Shown here piece after piece: positions 1 through 6,731 of a DNA stretch of 14,158 nt (within the stretch, counting starts at the first letter, position 1; every line of letters starts with the position of its first letter). A program made the position numbers and the translations under genes. The stretch is from DATAEU01 sp046724395 (lineage in GTDB: Bacteria > Actinomycetota > UBA4738 > HRBIN12): contig JBKOWM010000023.1 of NCBI GenBank assembly GCA_046724395.1, positions 1-14,158 of the forward strand. The letters are read 5' to 3'. The notes beneath the pieces are model-generated. The model did no database searches. It saw nothing but the letters and a program-made list of their open reading frames with translations, and was not told the DNA's origin.

Positions 1-1
1 G

Positions 2-427
2 GGCCTGCCGTCACCCACAGGGGCCCGCGCGCTCGGGCCGGTGCTCGGCGCCGCCGGGCCGGCCACCGCCGCCGCCGCACGGGGCGCTACCGTGTCCCGG
101 AAGCCGGACGCGAACCTCCGCGAGGCCGAGCAGGCCCGGACAGACGCGGAGGCCCGCGCCCGTCAGGCTGAGGAGCGCTTCACGCGGCTGCAACTCCAAC
201 ATCAGCAGGCGATCGACCGGCTGCAGGCACTCGAGGAGCGTCTGAGCGTCGCCGTCGCCGCGCCGAAGCACACTCAGGAGGAACTTCGCGCGCTGCGCGA
301 TCAGGTGCGTGAGTCCGCCGAGCGGCTCCTCGCCGCGGAATCCCAGAACGACGAGCTCAGGGCGCGGCTCGACATCCCGCCATCGCCGGGCGAGCCGTCG
401 TCCGCATCCACCAATGCAAACGAATGA
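2..427 (+). CDS. Coiled-coil protein, C-terminal part (5' end outside or uncertain)
   Basis: The frame is open from the first bases of the window to a TGA at 425-427, so the true start may lie outside. Possible internal starts are GTG at 41 and GTG at 92; neither has a convincing ribosome binding site. The first 25 or so residues are Ala/Gly/Pro-rich. From about position 110 the product becomes a highly charged helix rich in Glu, Arg, Ala and Gln with heptad-like spacing of Leu (for example RLQALEERL and ELRALRDQV), typical of a coiled coil. The tail is short and Pro/Ser-rich. There is no enzymatic motif or membrane segment in the visible part. It converges on the acyl-CoA dehydrogenase gene. 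I do not recognise the family; a scaffold or regulatory coiled-coil domain is possible, but no function can be assigned. Regular heptads and codon use make real coding likely. Confidence 0.5.
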   Translation, partial: GLPSPTGARALGPVLGAAGPATAAAARGATVSRKPDANLREAEQARTDAEARARQAEERFTRLQLQHQQAIDRLQALEERLSVAVAAPKHTQEELRALRDQVRESAERLLAAESQNDELRARLDIPPSPGEPSSASTNANE

Positions 428-680
428 TCACGGAGGCACCGACTTGATCCTCGCGAGCAGACCCACACGCATCGGCGGCGGGCGAACGTCCGACCGCACG
501 GAGTTCGACTGCGGCGAAGCGGGTGGCACGGCCTGGCCCGCGGTGGAGGACGGCGCGAGCTAAGAGTCGCGCCGCATGACCGGGATCGCGGGCCGCGCGC
601 ACGCTGCACGCGTCGCGACCGACTCGCGCGCAGGTGATCCCCCCGAGCGCTCGCCGGAGGCCCGCGGTCCCGCCTCGCTC

Positions 681-759
681 CTTGAGTCCCCCAGACCCCT
701 TGCTTCTGGGGGACTATCGCTCGCGCGTTCGCGCTCGCTGCTTGAGTCCCCCAGACCCC
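681..759. repeat. 19-bp direct repeat with an inverted copy between the two units
   Basis: The 19-mer cttgagtcccccagacccc occurs at 681-699 and again at 741-759, exactly 60 bp apart. Between them, 705-715 (tctgggggact) is the perfect inverse of the 11-mer agtcccccaga found at 685-695 and 745-755. The middle copy can therefore pair with either neighbour, giving two mutually exclusive 11-bp stems. Confidence 0.85.
705..755 (-). terminator. Strong stem-loop after the acyl-CoA dehydrogenase (element A)
   Basis: Read on the minus strand, the stem begins 5 nt after the TGA of the acyl-CoA dehydrogenase. An 11-bp perfect GC-rich stem (tctgggggact with agtcccccaga) encloses a 29-nt loop that has its own gcgc-gaac-gcgc hairpin. 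There is no U-run, so it would be a non-canonical or actinobacterial-type terminator, or an RNA 3'-end stabiliser. The loop resembles elements B (6086-6149) and C (9676-9718). The location at the end of a four-gene unit supports a transcription-end role. Confidence 0.55.
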
Positions 760-760
760 G

Positions 761-1918
761 TCAGCCGCCGATGGCTTCGAGGACCTGACGTGCGATCACG
801 ATGCGCTGGATCTGGTTCGTGCCCTCGTAGATCTGGGTGATCTTCGCGTCGCGCATGTAGCGTTCGGCCGGATACTCGCGGACGTAGCCATAGCCGCCGA
901 GGATCTGGACGGCATCGGTCGTGATCGCCATCGCCGAGTCGGAGGCGAAGCACTTGGCCATCGCCGACCACTGCGTCATGCGGGGGTCGTCGTCGTCGCA
1001 GAGCGCGAGCGCCTTGTAGACCAGCAGCCGCGACGCCTCGAGCTTCATCGCCATGTCCGCCAGGAGAAACTGGATCGCCTCGAAATCGGCGATTCGCTGG
1101 CCGAACTGCTCCCTCTCGAGCGCGTACCGCGATGCGAGGTCGAACGCCCCCTGCGCGATACCGAGGGCCTGCGCGCCGATGAGCGGCCGCGAGAAGTCGA
1201 GCGTCCGCAGCGCGATCTTGAACCCCTCGCCCTCCTGGCCGATCAGCCGTTCGGCCGGGATCCGTGCGTCGGTCAGCAGGACCTCGCGCGTCGGTGAGCC
1301 GCGGATCCCCATCTTGTCCTCCTTGCGGCCGAAGCCGACTCCCGGGTCGTCTCGCATGACGAGGAACGCCGAGATCGCCTTCGACCGGGCAGACGGGTCG
1401 CTCGTCGCGAACACGACGTAGGCGTGGGAGACGCCGGCACCTGTGATGAACCGCTTGGTGCCGTTCAGCACGAAGTCGTCGCCCTCGCGCTCGTACCGCG
1501 TTGTAAGCGAGGCGGCATCCGACCCCGCCGCCGGCTCCGTCAGGGCGTACGACATCAGGATGCGGCCATGAACGATCCCGTCGATCATCTGCCGTCGTTG
1601 CTCGTCGGTGCCAGCGAGCACGAGCGGGACGGCACCGAGCTTCGACACGGCGGGAGCCAGCGCCAGTCCAGCGGAGACGCGCGAGAGCTCTTCGATCAGG
1701 ACGCCGAACGCGAGGGAGCCGCCTCCGGAGCCGCCGAACTCCTCTGGATATCCGACGCCCGTCAGCTCGTTCTGCACGAGCACGTCGTATAGATCGTCCG
1801 GCCACTCGTCGGACTGGTCGATCTCGGCCGCGCGCGGCGCGATCTTGTCTTCGGCGATCTCGCGAACGAGCGCGCGGAACTCCTCGAGCTCCTCCGGCAG
1901 ATCGTATCGATCGGCCAT
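761..1918 (-). CDS. Acyl-CoA dehydrogenase (short-chain/butyryl-type)
   Basis: A 385-residue FAD flavoenzyme that introduces the alpha-beta double bond into acyl-CoA thioesters and passes electrons to electron-transfer flavoprotein in the cytosol. The length is normal for the family. Visible marks are the N-terminal helical domain starting MADRYDLPEE, the middle-domain flavin/substrate signature around 122-140 (SYALTEPAAGSDAA), the C-terminal QILGGYGYVREYP segment near 338-350, and IYEGTNQIQR near 363-372, where Glu365 is the expected catalytic base of short- and medium-chain members. I chose the ATG at 1918 because the family's N-terminus begins there and the frame upstream overlaps the thiolase with low-complexity sequence. 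It lies 10 nt after the thiolase stop, so the two are probably co-transcribed. The substrate could be butyryl-CoA or a branched short acyl-CoA. Methylsuccinyl-CoA dehydrogenase is possible by context, but that enzyme is usually longer. Confidence 0.93.
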   Translation of the reverse strand: MADRYDLPEELEEFRALVREIAEDKIAPRAAEIDQSDEWPDDLYDVLVQNELTGVGYPEEFGGSGGGSLAFGVLIEELSRVSAGLALAPAVSKLGAVPLVLAGTDEQRRQMIDGIVHGRILMSYALTEPAAGSDAASLTTRYEREGDDFVLNGTKRFITGAGVSHAYVVFATSDPSARSKAISAFLVMRDDPGVGFGRKEDKMGIRGSPTREVLLTDARIPAERLIGQEGEGFKIALRTLDFSRPLIGAQALGIAQGAFDLASRYALEREQFGQRIADFEAIQFLLADMAMKLEASRLLVYKALALCDDDDPRMTQWSAMAKCFASDSAMAITTDAVQILGGYGYVREYPAERYMRDAKITQIYEGTNQIQRIVIARQVLEAIGG

Positions 1919-1928
1919 TGCTGCTGGA

Positions 1929-3122
1929 CTAGTCGGCGGCCGGGTTTCGGATGACGAGGGCGTCGCCCTGGCCACCACCGCCGCAGATGGTCGCCCCGCC
2001 GAAGGTCGCGCCGCGTCGGCGGAGCTCGTGCGCGAGCGTGAGCACGAGTCGGGCGCCGCTCGCGCCGATCGGGTGTCCGAGCGCGACCGCCCCGCCATTG
2101 ACGTTCACGATCGCGTCGTCCACGCCGAGCATCCGGGTCACGTTCAGGGCCACCGCCGCGAACGCCTCGTTGACCTCGATGACGCCGAGGTCGTGCACGT
2201 CGAGACCGCTCTTCTTCAAGGCGTTCTGAAGAGCGAGCGCCGGGACCGTATGCAGATAGGCGAACCGCTCCGCGGACATGCCGTGGGCGACGATCTCGGC
2301 CAGAACCGGGACACCGAGCTCCTCGGCTCGCTCCGGGCTCGCGACCACGACGGCGGCCGCGCCGTCGGAGATCTGCGAGGCGTTCCCCGCCGTGATCGTC
2401 CCGCCCTCGGCGAAGGCGGGCCGAAGACGGGACAGCGTCTCGACCGTGGTGTCGTGCCGGATGCCCTCGTCGCGATCGAGGACCGGCTCCGTGGTGCCGT
2501 CGCGCTGCGCACCTTCGACCGGGACAACCTCGTCGGCGAGCGTTCCGCCGTCCCACGCGGCAGCCGCCCGCGCGTGGCTGCGCGCCGCCCAGTCGTCCTG
2601 CTCGGAACGGCCGATGCCGAGCTCCGAGTTCACCCGGTCGGAGGCCTCGCCCATCGTCATCTTTGAGAACGTCGACCACAGCCCGTCGAACTGCATCGAG
2701 TCGATCATCTGTGCGTTACCGAGCCGCACACCGTCGCGGGCGCTCGGCAGCACGTACGGAGCGTTGGTCATCGACTCCATGCCGCCCGCGACCACGAGAT
2801 CGACCTCGCCCGCCCGGATGAGCTGATCGGCTAGGGCGATCGCGTTCATCCCGGATAGGCACACCTTGTCGATGTTGAGAGCCGGAACCTCGCGCGGGAT
2901 GCCCGCAGCGATCGCCGCCTGACGGGCGGTGATCTGCCCGGTCCCGGCCCGAAGGACCTGGCCCATGATGACGTAGTCGATCCTTGCGGGGTCGATGCGC
3001 GCGCGTTCCAGCACGGCGCGGATGGCGATGGTCCCGAGGTCGACGGCCGAGAACTGCGCGAGCGAGCCGCGGAACTTCCCGATCGGGGTTCGCGCCCCGG
3101 CCAGGATGACGGACGACGTCAG
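1929..3122 (-). CDS. Acetyl-CoA acetyltransferase (thiolase), probable CTG start
   Basis: A 397-residue thiolase that condenses two acetyl-CoA to acetoacetyl-CoA or cleaves 3-ketoacyl-CoA. The catalytic set is complete: Cys88 in VCLSGMNAI (acyl-enzyme nucleophile), His350 in GHPIGASGARL, and Cys380 in TICGGGGQGDA, closely matching the spacing of biosynthetic thiolases. The conserved N-terminus VILAGARTPIGKF needs a start upstream of the first GTG in frame (3014), and no ATG, GTG or TTG occurs there. The CTG at 3122 gives M-TSSVILAGARTPIG and has GGAGG at 3132-3128, 5 nt upstream, so I take it as the start; ACG at 3119 is a less likely alternative. It sits 40 nt after the Nudix gene and 10 nt before the acyl-CoA dehydrogenase. 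A role in the first step of C4 acyl-CoA synthesis fits ccr and the hydroxyacyl-CoA dehydrogenase nearby. Confidence 0.92.
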   Translation of the reverse strand: MTSSVILAGARTPIGKFRGSLAQFSAVDLGTIAIRAVLERARIDPARIDYVIMGQVLRAGTGQITARQAAIAAGIPREVPALNIDKVCLSGMNAIALADQLIRAGEVDLVVAGGMESMTNAPYVLPSARDGVRLGNAQMIDSMQFDGLWSTFSKMTMGEASDRVNSELGIGRSEQDDWAARSHARAAAAWDGGTLADEVVPVEGAQRDGTTEPVLDRDEGIRHDTTVETLSRLRPAFAEGGTITAGNASQISDGAAAVVVASPERAEELGVPVLAEIVAHGMSAERFAYLHTVPALALQNALKKSGLDVHDLGVIEVNEAFAAVALNVTRMLGVDDAIVNVNGGAVALGHPIGASGARLVLTLAHELRRRGATFGGATICGGGGQGDALVIRNPAAD

Positions 3123-3127
3123 CGCTG

Positions 3128-3132
3128 CCTCC
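3128..3132 (-). promoter_or_regulatory. Shine-Dalgarno GGAGG that decides the thiolase start
   Basis: On the minus strand GGAGG is followed by 5 nt and then CTG (3122-3120). This is the only good ribosome binding site in the 40-nt gap after the Nudix stop, and it places translation start upstream of the conserved thiolase N-terminus. Confidence 0.6.
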
Positions 3133-3162
3133 GTTTGATCGTGATCGAACCCGCTGCCCAGT

Positions 3163-3678
3163 CTAGCCCGGCCGGCCTTTGTCCCAGAGCGCGCGCCACC
3201 GGCGGTAGACCTGGGCGCCGTCCGGACAAAAGGGATCGCGCGCCATCCGCTCCTCGATCCGCTCGAGCGATTCGAACGCGCCCCAATCGACCTCGCTCAG
3301 CTGGTGCCGAATGGGCCCGTCCCACACAACCTCGTACGCCGCGCCGAGGGCTCGGCCGTCCTCACCTTCGTAGCGATGGTAGAACCGAAACGTCGGACCC
3401 GCCGTCACGCCGAGCTCCTCCTCGAGCTCGCGGGCCGCAGCCTCGTCGAAGGACTCCCCAACTGCGCAGACGCCGCCGGCCGCGACGTCGTAGAAGCCGG
3501 GATAGGTGTCCTTGCCCATCGTTCGGCGGTGGACGTACAGCTCCCCCCGTGGGTTCAGGACGAGAACATACGTGCAGCGATGCAGCAAGCGGCGCTCGCG
3601 GACGACGCGACGAGGAAGCACGTGGAGCACGCGACCCTCGTCGTCGACGACCTCGACCGGCTCGTCGCCGGGATCCAC
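3163..3678 (-). CDS. Nudix hydrolase (YfcD/IDI-like)
   Basis: A 171-residue cytosolic Nudix protein. Members of this fold hydrolyse nucleoside diphosphates linked to another group, or isomerise isopentenyl diphosphate. The Nudix box is perfect: Gly69-x5-Glu75-x7-Arg83-Glu84-Leu-x-Glu87-Glu88-x-Gly90-Val91, the Glu residues being the metal ligands. The preceding HRCTYVLVLNPRGELYVHRR and YPGFYDVAAGG segments resemble the YfcD/isopentenyl-diphosphate isomerase-like branch rather than MutT or ADP-ribose hydrolases. True IDI active-site Cys and the long insert are not evident, so the substrate stays unknown. The GTG start at 3678 lies 9 nt after the stop of the FtsH-like protease, and the thiolase begins 40 nt downstream, so it belongs to the same transcription unit. 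Confidence 0.88.
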   Translation of the reverse strand: MDPGDEPVEVVDDEGRVLHVLPRRVVRERRLLHRCTYVLVLNPRGELYVHRRTMGKDTYPGFYDVAAGGVCAVGESFDEAAARELEEELGVTAGPTFRFYHRYEGEDGRALGAAYEVVWDGPIRHQLSEVDWGAFESLERIEERMARDPFCPDGAQVYRRWRALWDKGRPG

Positions 3679-3687
3679 GCCGCAAGA

Positions 3688-5499
3688 TTACTGACGTGCA
3701 GCGATCGTCTTCTCGATGACCTCGCGGATCTCTTCGCCGACGAGCTCGTCGCGCTCGATCAGCGCGTCCCGAAGCGCGAAGACCACATCCTGGTGCTCGT
3801 CGAGAAGCGCGATCACGCGCTGCTTCTGGTCGGTCAGGATGTCTTCGACCCGCTGCTTGCCGGTCTCGTCGGAGAGCACCTTGGCGACGAGGTTGCGTGA
3901 TCCGATCGCCGCCTCGGCGATCGCGTCGAACGAGATGAGCGAGCCCGCCATGCCGAACGAGCCGACCATCTGTGCGGCGACCTGCGTTGCGGCGGCGAGG
4001 TCCGACGCCGGCCCGGTTCCCGACTCGCCGAGGAACTGCTCCTCTGCCACGAGGCCGCCGAGCGCGATCGCGACCTGTGCCTGGATCTCGGTTCGCGACC
4101 GCGTCCAGCGCTCCTCCTCGTCGCCGTGGGCCAGCAGGCCGAGCGACTGGCGGCGCTTGATGATCGACAGCACCTCGAGCCGGCGCCCCTTGCCGAGGAA
4201 GTGCGCCACCGTGGCGTGCCCCGCTTCATGGGTCGCGATCGTCGTTCGCTCGAGGTCTGTGTAGACGACCGGCTGCTTGATCCCGATCTCGTCGGTCAGC
4301 TTCGCCTCGTAGACGTCGTCGACGTTCATCTGGCGCCGACCGTCGCGGAGCGACACGAGCAGCGCCTCATCGAACAGGTGCTCGATCATCACCGGCGAGT
4401 AGCCGAACGTGTCGTGCGCGAGACGTTCGCGGACGCCGTCCTCCTCGAGCTGCGCGTGGTGGGCCTTGCGCGCAAGGAAGAAGTCGATGAGGTCGCGGCG
4501 CGCCGACTTCGTCGGCAGGTCGAAGTACAGCCGACGGTCGAAACGTCCCGGACGCATCAGTGCTGAGTCGAGCTGGTCCGCGCGGTTGGTCGCGGCGATC
4601 AACAGGATGTTGTTGTAGGGCGGCTTGCCCGTCGAGAACCGGTGCTCGGGCGGCAGGAGGCTGTTCAGCATCTCGGCCGCGCGGGCCACGACCCGCGATT
4701 TCCACGGCGGCTGATCGAACGACTGCATCTGGATCAGCAGCTCGTTCACCATGCCGCTTCCGCCGGTGCCGATGAAGTTCGAGACGCTGCGGCCGATGCC
4801 GGGGTTATCAGGCGAGGTATTCAGCCCGCCCCGATCCCCACCGATCGCGTCGATCTCCTCGATGAAGCCGATGGCGCCGCCCTCCTTGCGGGCGAGCTTT
4901 CGTAGCTGTTTGAAGAAGGACCGGATGCGGGCGCCGGTCATCCCGAACCACATCGACTGGAACGCGGGCGCGGAGATGAACAGAAACGGGACACCGGCCT
5001 GCTTGGCCATCGCCTTGGCCAGATACGTTTTCCCGGTTCCCGGCGGACCCTCGAACAGGATGCCCCGTCGGGGGTTGCCACCGAGCTCGTCGCGGAATGT
5101 GGCGTAGCCGAGGAAGACGTCCAGCGTCCGCTGAACCTCGTCGACCTGTGTGTCGAGACCCTGCACGTCCGAGAGGCCGACCTCGATCTGCTCCGGTCGG
5201 ACGATCATGTGTGGCGACCGTCCCGTGAACAGCGGCATCGCCATCATCGCGCCGATGAGCAGGAACAGGAACAAGAGGGGAGCCCAGATCACCCACTCGG
5301 GGCCGAGTGCGGGGAGACGCAGCGGGTTGTTGGTAAGGAACCGGTACCACAGATAGCCGTCCAGCACGACGAACGCGGAGAAAAGCTTCCAAAGACGGCG
5401 GCGGCGAGTGCGCTCCCGCACTCGAAAGACGTCGGCCTTCCCGGAGCGGACGAGCTTGGAGCCTCCCAACGCGGTCGCGGCCGACTGCTCGTTCTTCAC
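3688..5499 (-). CDS. FtsH-like membrane AAA+ zinc metalloprotease (divergent)
   Basis: A 603-residue ATP-driven membrane protease, probably hexameric, degrading membrane or misfolded proteins on the cytoplasmic side. The Arg-rich N-terminus is followed by two hydrophobic segments (about 39-57 and 69-91). The AAA+ domain has Walker A GPPGTGKT at 151-158, pore-loop WFG at 184-186, a Walker B-like FIEEID at 212-217, sensor-1 region IAATNRAD at 301-308 and MRPGRFDRR at 315-323. The peptidase domain has HEAGH at 424-428 and the third zinc ligand candidate Asp500 in ASDLAAATQ. Two oddities: the usual FIDEID has Glu214 in place of the Walker B Asp, and about 44 extra residues lie between Walker B and sensor 1 compared with E. 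coli FtsH. GTG at 5499 is the start, with GGGAGG 5 nt upstream. It heads a unit with Nudix, thiolase and acyl-CoA dehydrogenase. It is probably a paralogue rather than the housekeeping FtsH. Confidence 0.92.
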   Translation of the reverse strand: MKNEQSAATALGGSKLVRSGKADVFRVRERTRRRRLWKLFSAFVVLDGYLWYRFLTNNPLRLPALGPEWVIWAPLLFLFLLIGAMMAMPLFTGRSPHMIVRPEQIEVGLSDVQGLDTQVDEVQRTLDVFLGYATFRDELGGNPRRGILFEGPPGTGKTYLAKAMAKQAGVPFLFISAPAFQSMWFGMTGARIRSFFKQLRKLARKEGGAIGFIEEIDAIGGDRGGLNTSPDNPGIGRSVSNFIGTGGSGMVNELLIQMQSFDQPPWKSRVVARAAEMLNSLLPPEHRFSTGKPPYNNILLIAATNRADQLDSALMRPGRFDRRLYFDLPTKSARRDLIDFFLARKAHHAQLEEDGVRERLAHDTFGYSPVMIEHLFDEALLVSLRDGRRQMNVDDVYEAKLTDEIGIKQPVVYTDLERTTIATHEAGHATVAHFLGKGRRLEVLSIIKRRQSLGLLAHGDEEERWTRSRTEIQAQVAIALGGLVAEEQFLGESGTGPASDLAAATQVAAQMVGSFGMAGSLISFDAIAEAAIGSRNLVAKVLSDETGKQRVEDILTDQKQRVIALLDEHQDVVFALRDALIERDELVGEEIREVIEKTIAARQ

Positions 5500-5672
5500 G
5501 CTTGCCTCCCAGTCACATCCGGGTGATACGCCGAGGCGCCTTACGTAGTACCCGATTTCGGGCGGCCTCGCATCCGCCGTTGGTCCTAGCGGCGTGGCGT
5601 ATGCCCGGGGCAGCAGTCGTGCTGGCGCTCTGCCCGAACGGCTATGGTGCTCGCCGCCGGGCAGGGAGCGAA
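5500..5672. promoter_or_regulatory. Divergent intergenic region between protease and epimerase genes
   Basis: This gap must hold the promoters of both the FtsH-like operon (-) and the epimerase (+). I see a strong ribosome binding site for each gene and a possible -10 (TATGGT, 5643-5648) for the plus strand. No clear minus-strand -10 was found. A small palindrome cccga-tt-tcggg lies at 5551-5562. Confidence 0.45.
5643..5648 (+). promoter_or_regulatory. Candidate -10 box of the epimerase gene
   Basis: TATGGT fits the actinobacterial TANNNT -10 pattern and would start a transcript near 5655, leaving a short leader with GGGAG (5664-5668) before the ATG at 5673. No good -35 is visible about 17 bp upstream. 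Confidence 0.35.
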
Positions 5673-6119
5673 ATGGCCAGGACGATGAGTCTTCTCACCG
5701 AGCTCGACCACGTCGGCATCGCCGTCCAGGACCTCGCGGCCGAGGTCGATCGGTACCGCCGCCTGTTCGACGCGGAACCGGCGCACCGGGAGGTCGTCGC
5801 GTCGCAGGGCGTCGAGGAGGTGCTGTTCGCCGTTGGCACGTCGTACGTCCAGCTGCTACGGCCGCTGGGGCCCGAAACACCCGTCGGCCGGCACCTGGAA
5901 CGGCGCGGGCCCGGGCTGCACCACGTCGCGTACCGCGTCGCGGAGATCTCGGCGGCGATCGAGCGCCTGAGAGGAGAAGGCGTAATGCTGATCGATCAGC
6001 AGCCGCGGGCCGGGTCACGCGGGACGACCATCGCGTTCGTCCACCCCAAAGCGATGGGCGGCGTATTGGTCGAGCTGGTGCAGCCGGCCTCAAGCAGCGG
6101 CAGCGATAGGCGGATCTAG
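5673..6119 (+). CDS. mce: Methylmalonyl/ethylmalonyl-CoA epimerase
   Basis: A 148-residue vicinal-oxygen-chelate (glyoxalase-fold) enzyme that interconverts the (R)- and (S)-forms of methylmalonyl-CoA and often ethylmalonyl-CoA. Motifs: LDHVGIAV with metal ligand His13, YVQLLRPLG with Gln60, GLHHVAYRV with His83/84, and GVLVELVQ with Glu134, the expected four metal ligands across two beta-alpha-beta modules. I chose ATG at 5673 (GGGAG 4 nt upstream) over the open frame extending to 5502, which is unlike the family. The family normally ends just after VELVQ; here an extra tail PASSSGSDRRI is encoded by a copy of repeat element B that overlaps the stop codon. It stands alone on the plus strand, divergent from the protease operon and convergent with the PH-domain gene. 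By context it serves either ethylmalonyl-CoA from Ccr or methylmalonyl-CoA from a carboxylase. Confidence 0.92.
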   Translation: MARTMSLLTELDHVGIAVQDLAAEVDRYRRLFDAEPAHREVVASQGVEEVLFAVGTSYVQLLRPLGPETPVGRHLERRGPGLHHVAYRVAEISAAIERLRGEGVMLIDQQPRAGSRGTTIAFVHPKAMGGVLVELVQPASSSGSDRRI

Positions 6120-6149
6120 CGGCCTCAAGCAGCGGCAGCGATTAGGCCG
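6086..6149 (+). repeat. Tandem stem-loop repeat overlapping the epimerase stop (element B)
   Basis: A perfect 22-bp sequence beginning ggcctcaagcagcgg occurs at 6086-6107 and 6121-6142 (35-bp period), and the similarity continues with one or two gaps through both downstream CTAG motifs. The second copy forms a stem cggcct (6120-6125) with aggccg (6144-6149) around an 18-nt loop; the first copy forms an imperfect version. The TAG stop of the epimerase (6117-6119) lies in the first copy. The loop start CTCAAGCAGCG and loop end GCGAT match element A read on its sense strand. Possible bidirectional terminator between convergent genes. Confidence 0.75.
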
Positions 6150-6165
6150 GTCTAGAGCTACAGCC

Positions 6166-6714
6166 TCAGCCCTCGTAGCCGCCGCGCTCGCGCAGAAGCC
6201 GGTTCAGCTCCTCGATCGCGCTCTCGGTCTGCGCGTCGAACTTGCCGAACCGTGGATCGGGGATCTGGACGCCGAAGACGCGCAGCGGCCGGGCCGCGCG
6301 CAGCTCGATCGTCCCGATGCCCGGGAACACCGACCACTGTTCGAGGGAGAAGCGCGTGATGTCGTCCCACCGGACGGAACGGGTGCTCAGCGGGTTTCGA
6401 ACGACGACGCCTCGGTCCGTGACGATGACCGCCGACCCCGCGACCCGGAAGAGGAGGAAGTAGCCGACGGCCGCCACGATCGTCAGCGCGACGACGTACT
6501 GGTTGGCCGTGAAGTGCTGCGCCGTAAGGACCCTGGTGAGAAGCAACAGCGTGACGCCGCTGAACGTGAGCGACAGCCCCCTGACCCACTCCTTGCTGCG
6601 GTAGACCTTCCGATGCATCTTCCGCACGAGACCGCTCTGGCTCCCCCGCATCGCGATGGACTCCTTCCACATCGGCCGGCCGAGCCGCCCACTGTAACGG
6701 GAAACGAACGACAT
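6166..6714 (-). CDS. Small membrane protein with bacterial PH-like domain
   Basis: A 182-residue protein with a basic N-terminus (KMHRKVYRSKEWVR), two hydrophobic helices (about 44-64 and 73-90) forming a hairpin in the membrane, and a C-terminal PH-like beta domain (about 95-150, VIVTDRGVVVRNPLSTRSVRWDDI) ending in a Glu/Arg-rich helix. This is the layout of the actinobacterial 'PH domain-containing protein' families, whose roles are mostly unknown. The ATG at 6714 is preceded by GAGG with almost no spacing. A second ATG at 6651 (MRGSQSGL) has GGAG 9 nt upstream and could be the real start, giving 161 residues; both keep the two helices. The gene follows ccr by 17 nt, so co-transcription is likely, but no functional link is evident. 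It ends 46 nt from the epimerase stop, with element B in between. Confidence 0.75.
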   Translation of the reverse strand: MSFVSRYSGRLGRPMWKESIAMRGSQSGLVRKMHRKVYRSKEWVRGLSLTFSGVTLLLLTRVLTAQHFTANQYVVALTIVAAVGYFLLFRVAGSAVIVTDRGVVVRNPLSTRSVRWDDITRFSLEQWSVFPGIGTIELRAARPLRVFGVQIPDPRFGKFDAQTESAIEELNRLLRERGGYEG

Positions 6715-6731
6715 CCTCGGGTCGAACGTCC

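Larger units (their letters stand above)
428..760. other. Gene-poor convergent intergenic region
   Basis: About 330 bases lie between the coiled-coil gene (+) and the acyl-CoA dehydrogenase (-). Short open frames exist on both strands, but they are Arg/Pro/Ser-rich and look like GC-rich noise. The only structure I see is the repeat and hairpin cluster at 681-759. Positions 428-680 show no recognisable feature. Confidence 0.6.

Noticed and set aside
2..427. Possible plasmid, phage or mobilisation protein because of the coiled coil
   Set aside because: No relaxase, transposase or phage motif and no mobile-element context; the coiled coil alone does not identify a family.
301..609. Overlapping open frames on both strands at the left end, Arg/Ser/Pro-rich
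   Set aside because: Composition is that of antisense or out-of-frame GC-rich DNA; no start signals, motifs or sensible codon bias compared with the coiled-coil frame.
5536..5562. Palindrome cccga-tt-tcggg and nearby tacgta between protease and epimerase genes
   Set aside because: Short stem with a 2-nt loop is expected often by chance in GC-rich DNA and no repeat copy was seen; not enough for an operator call.
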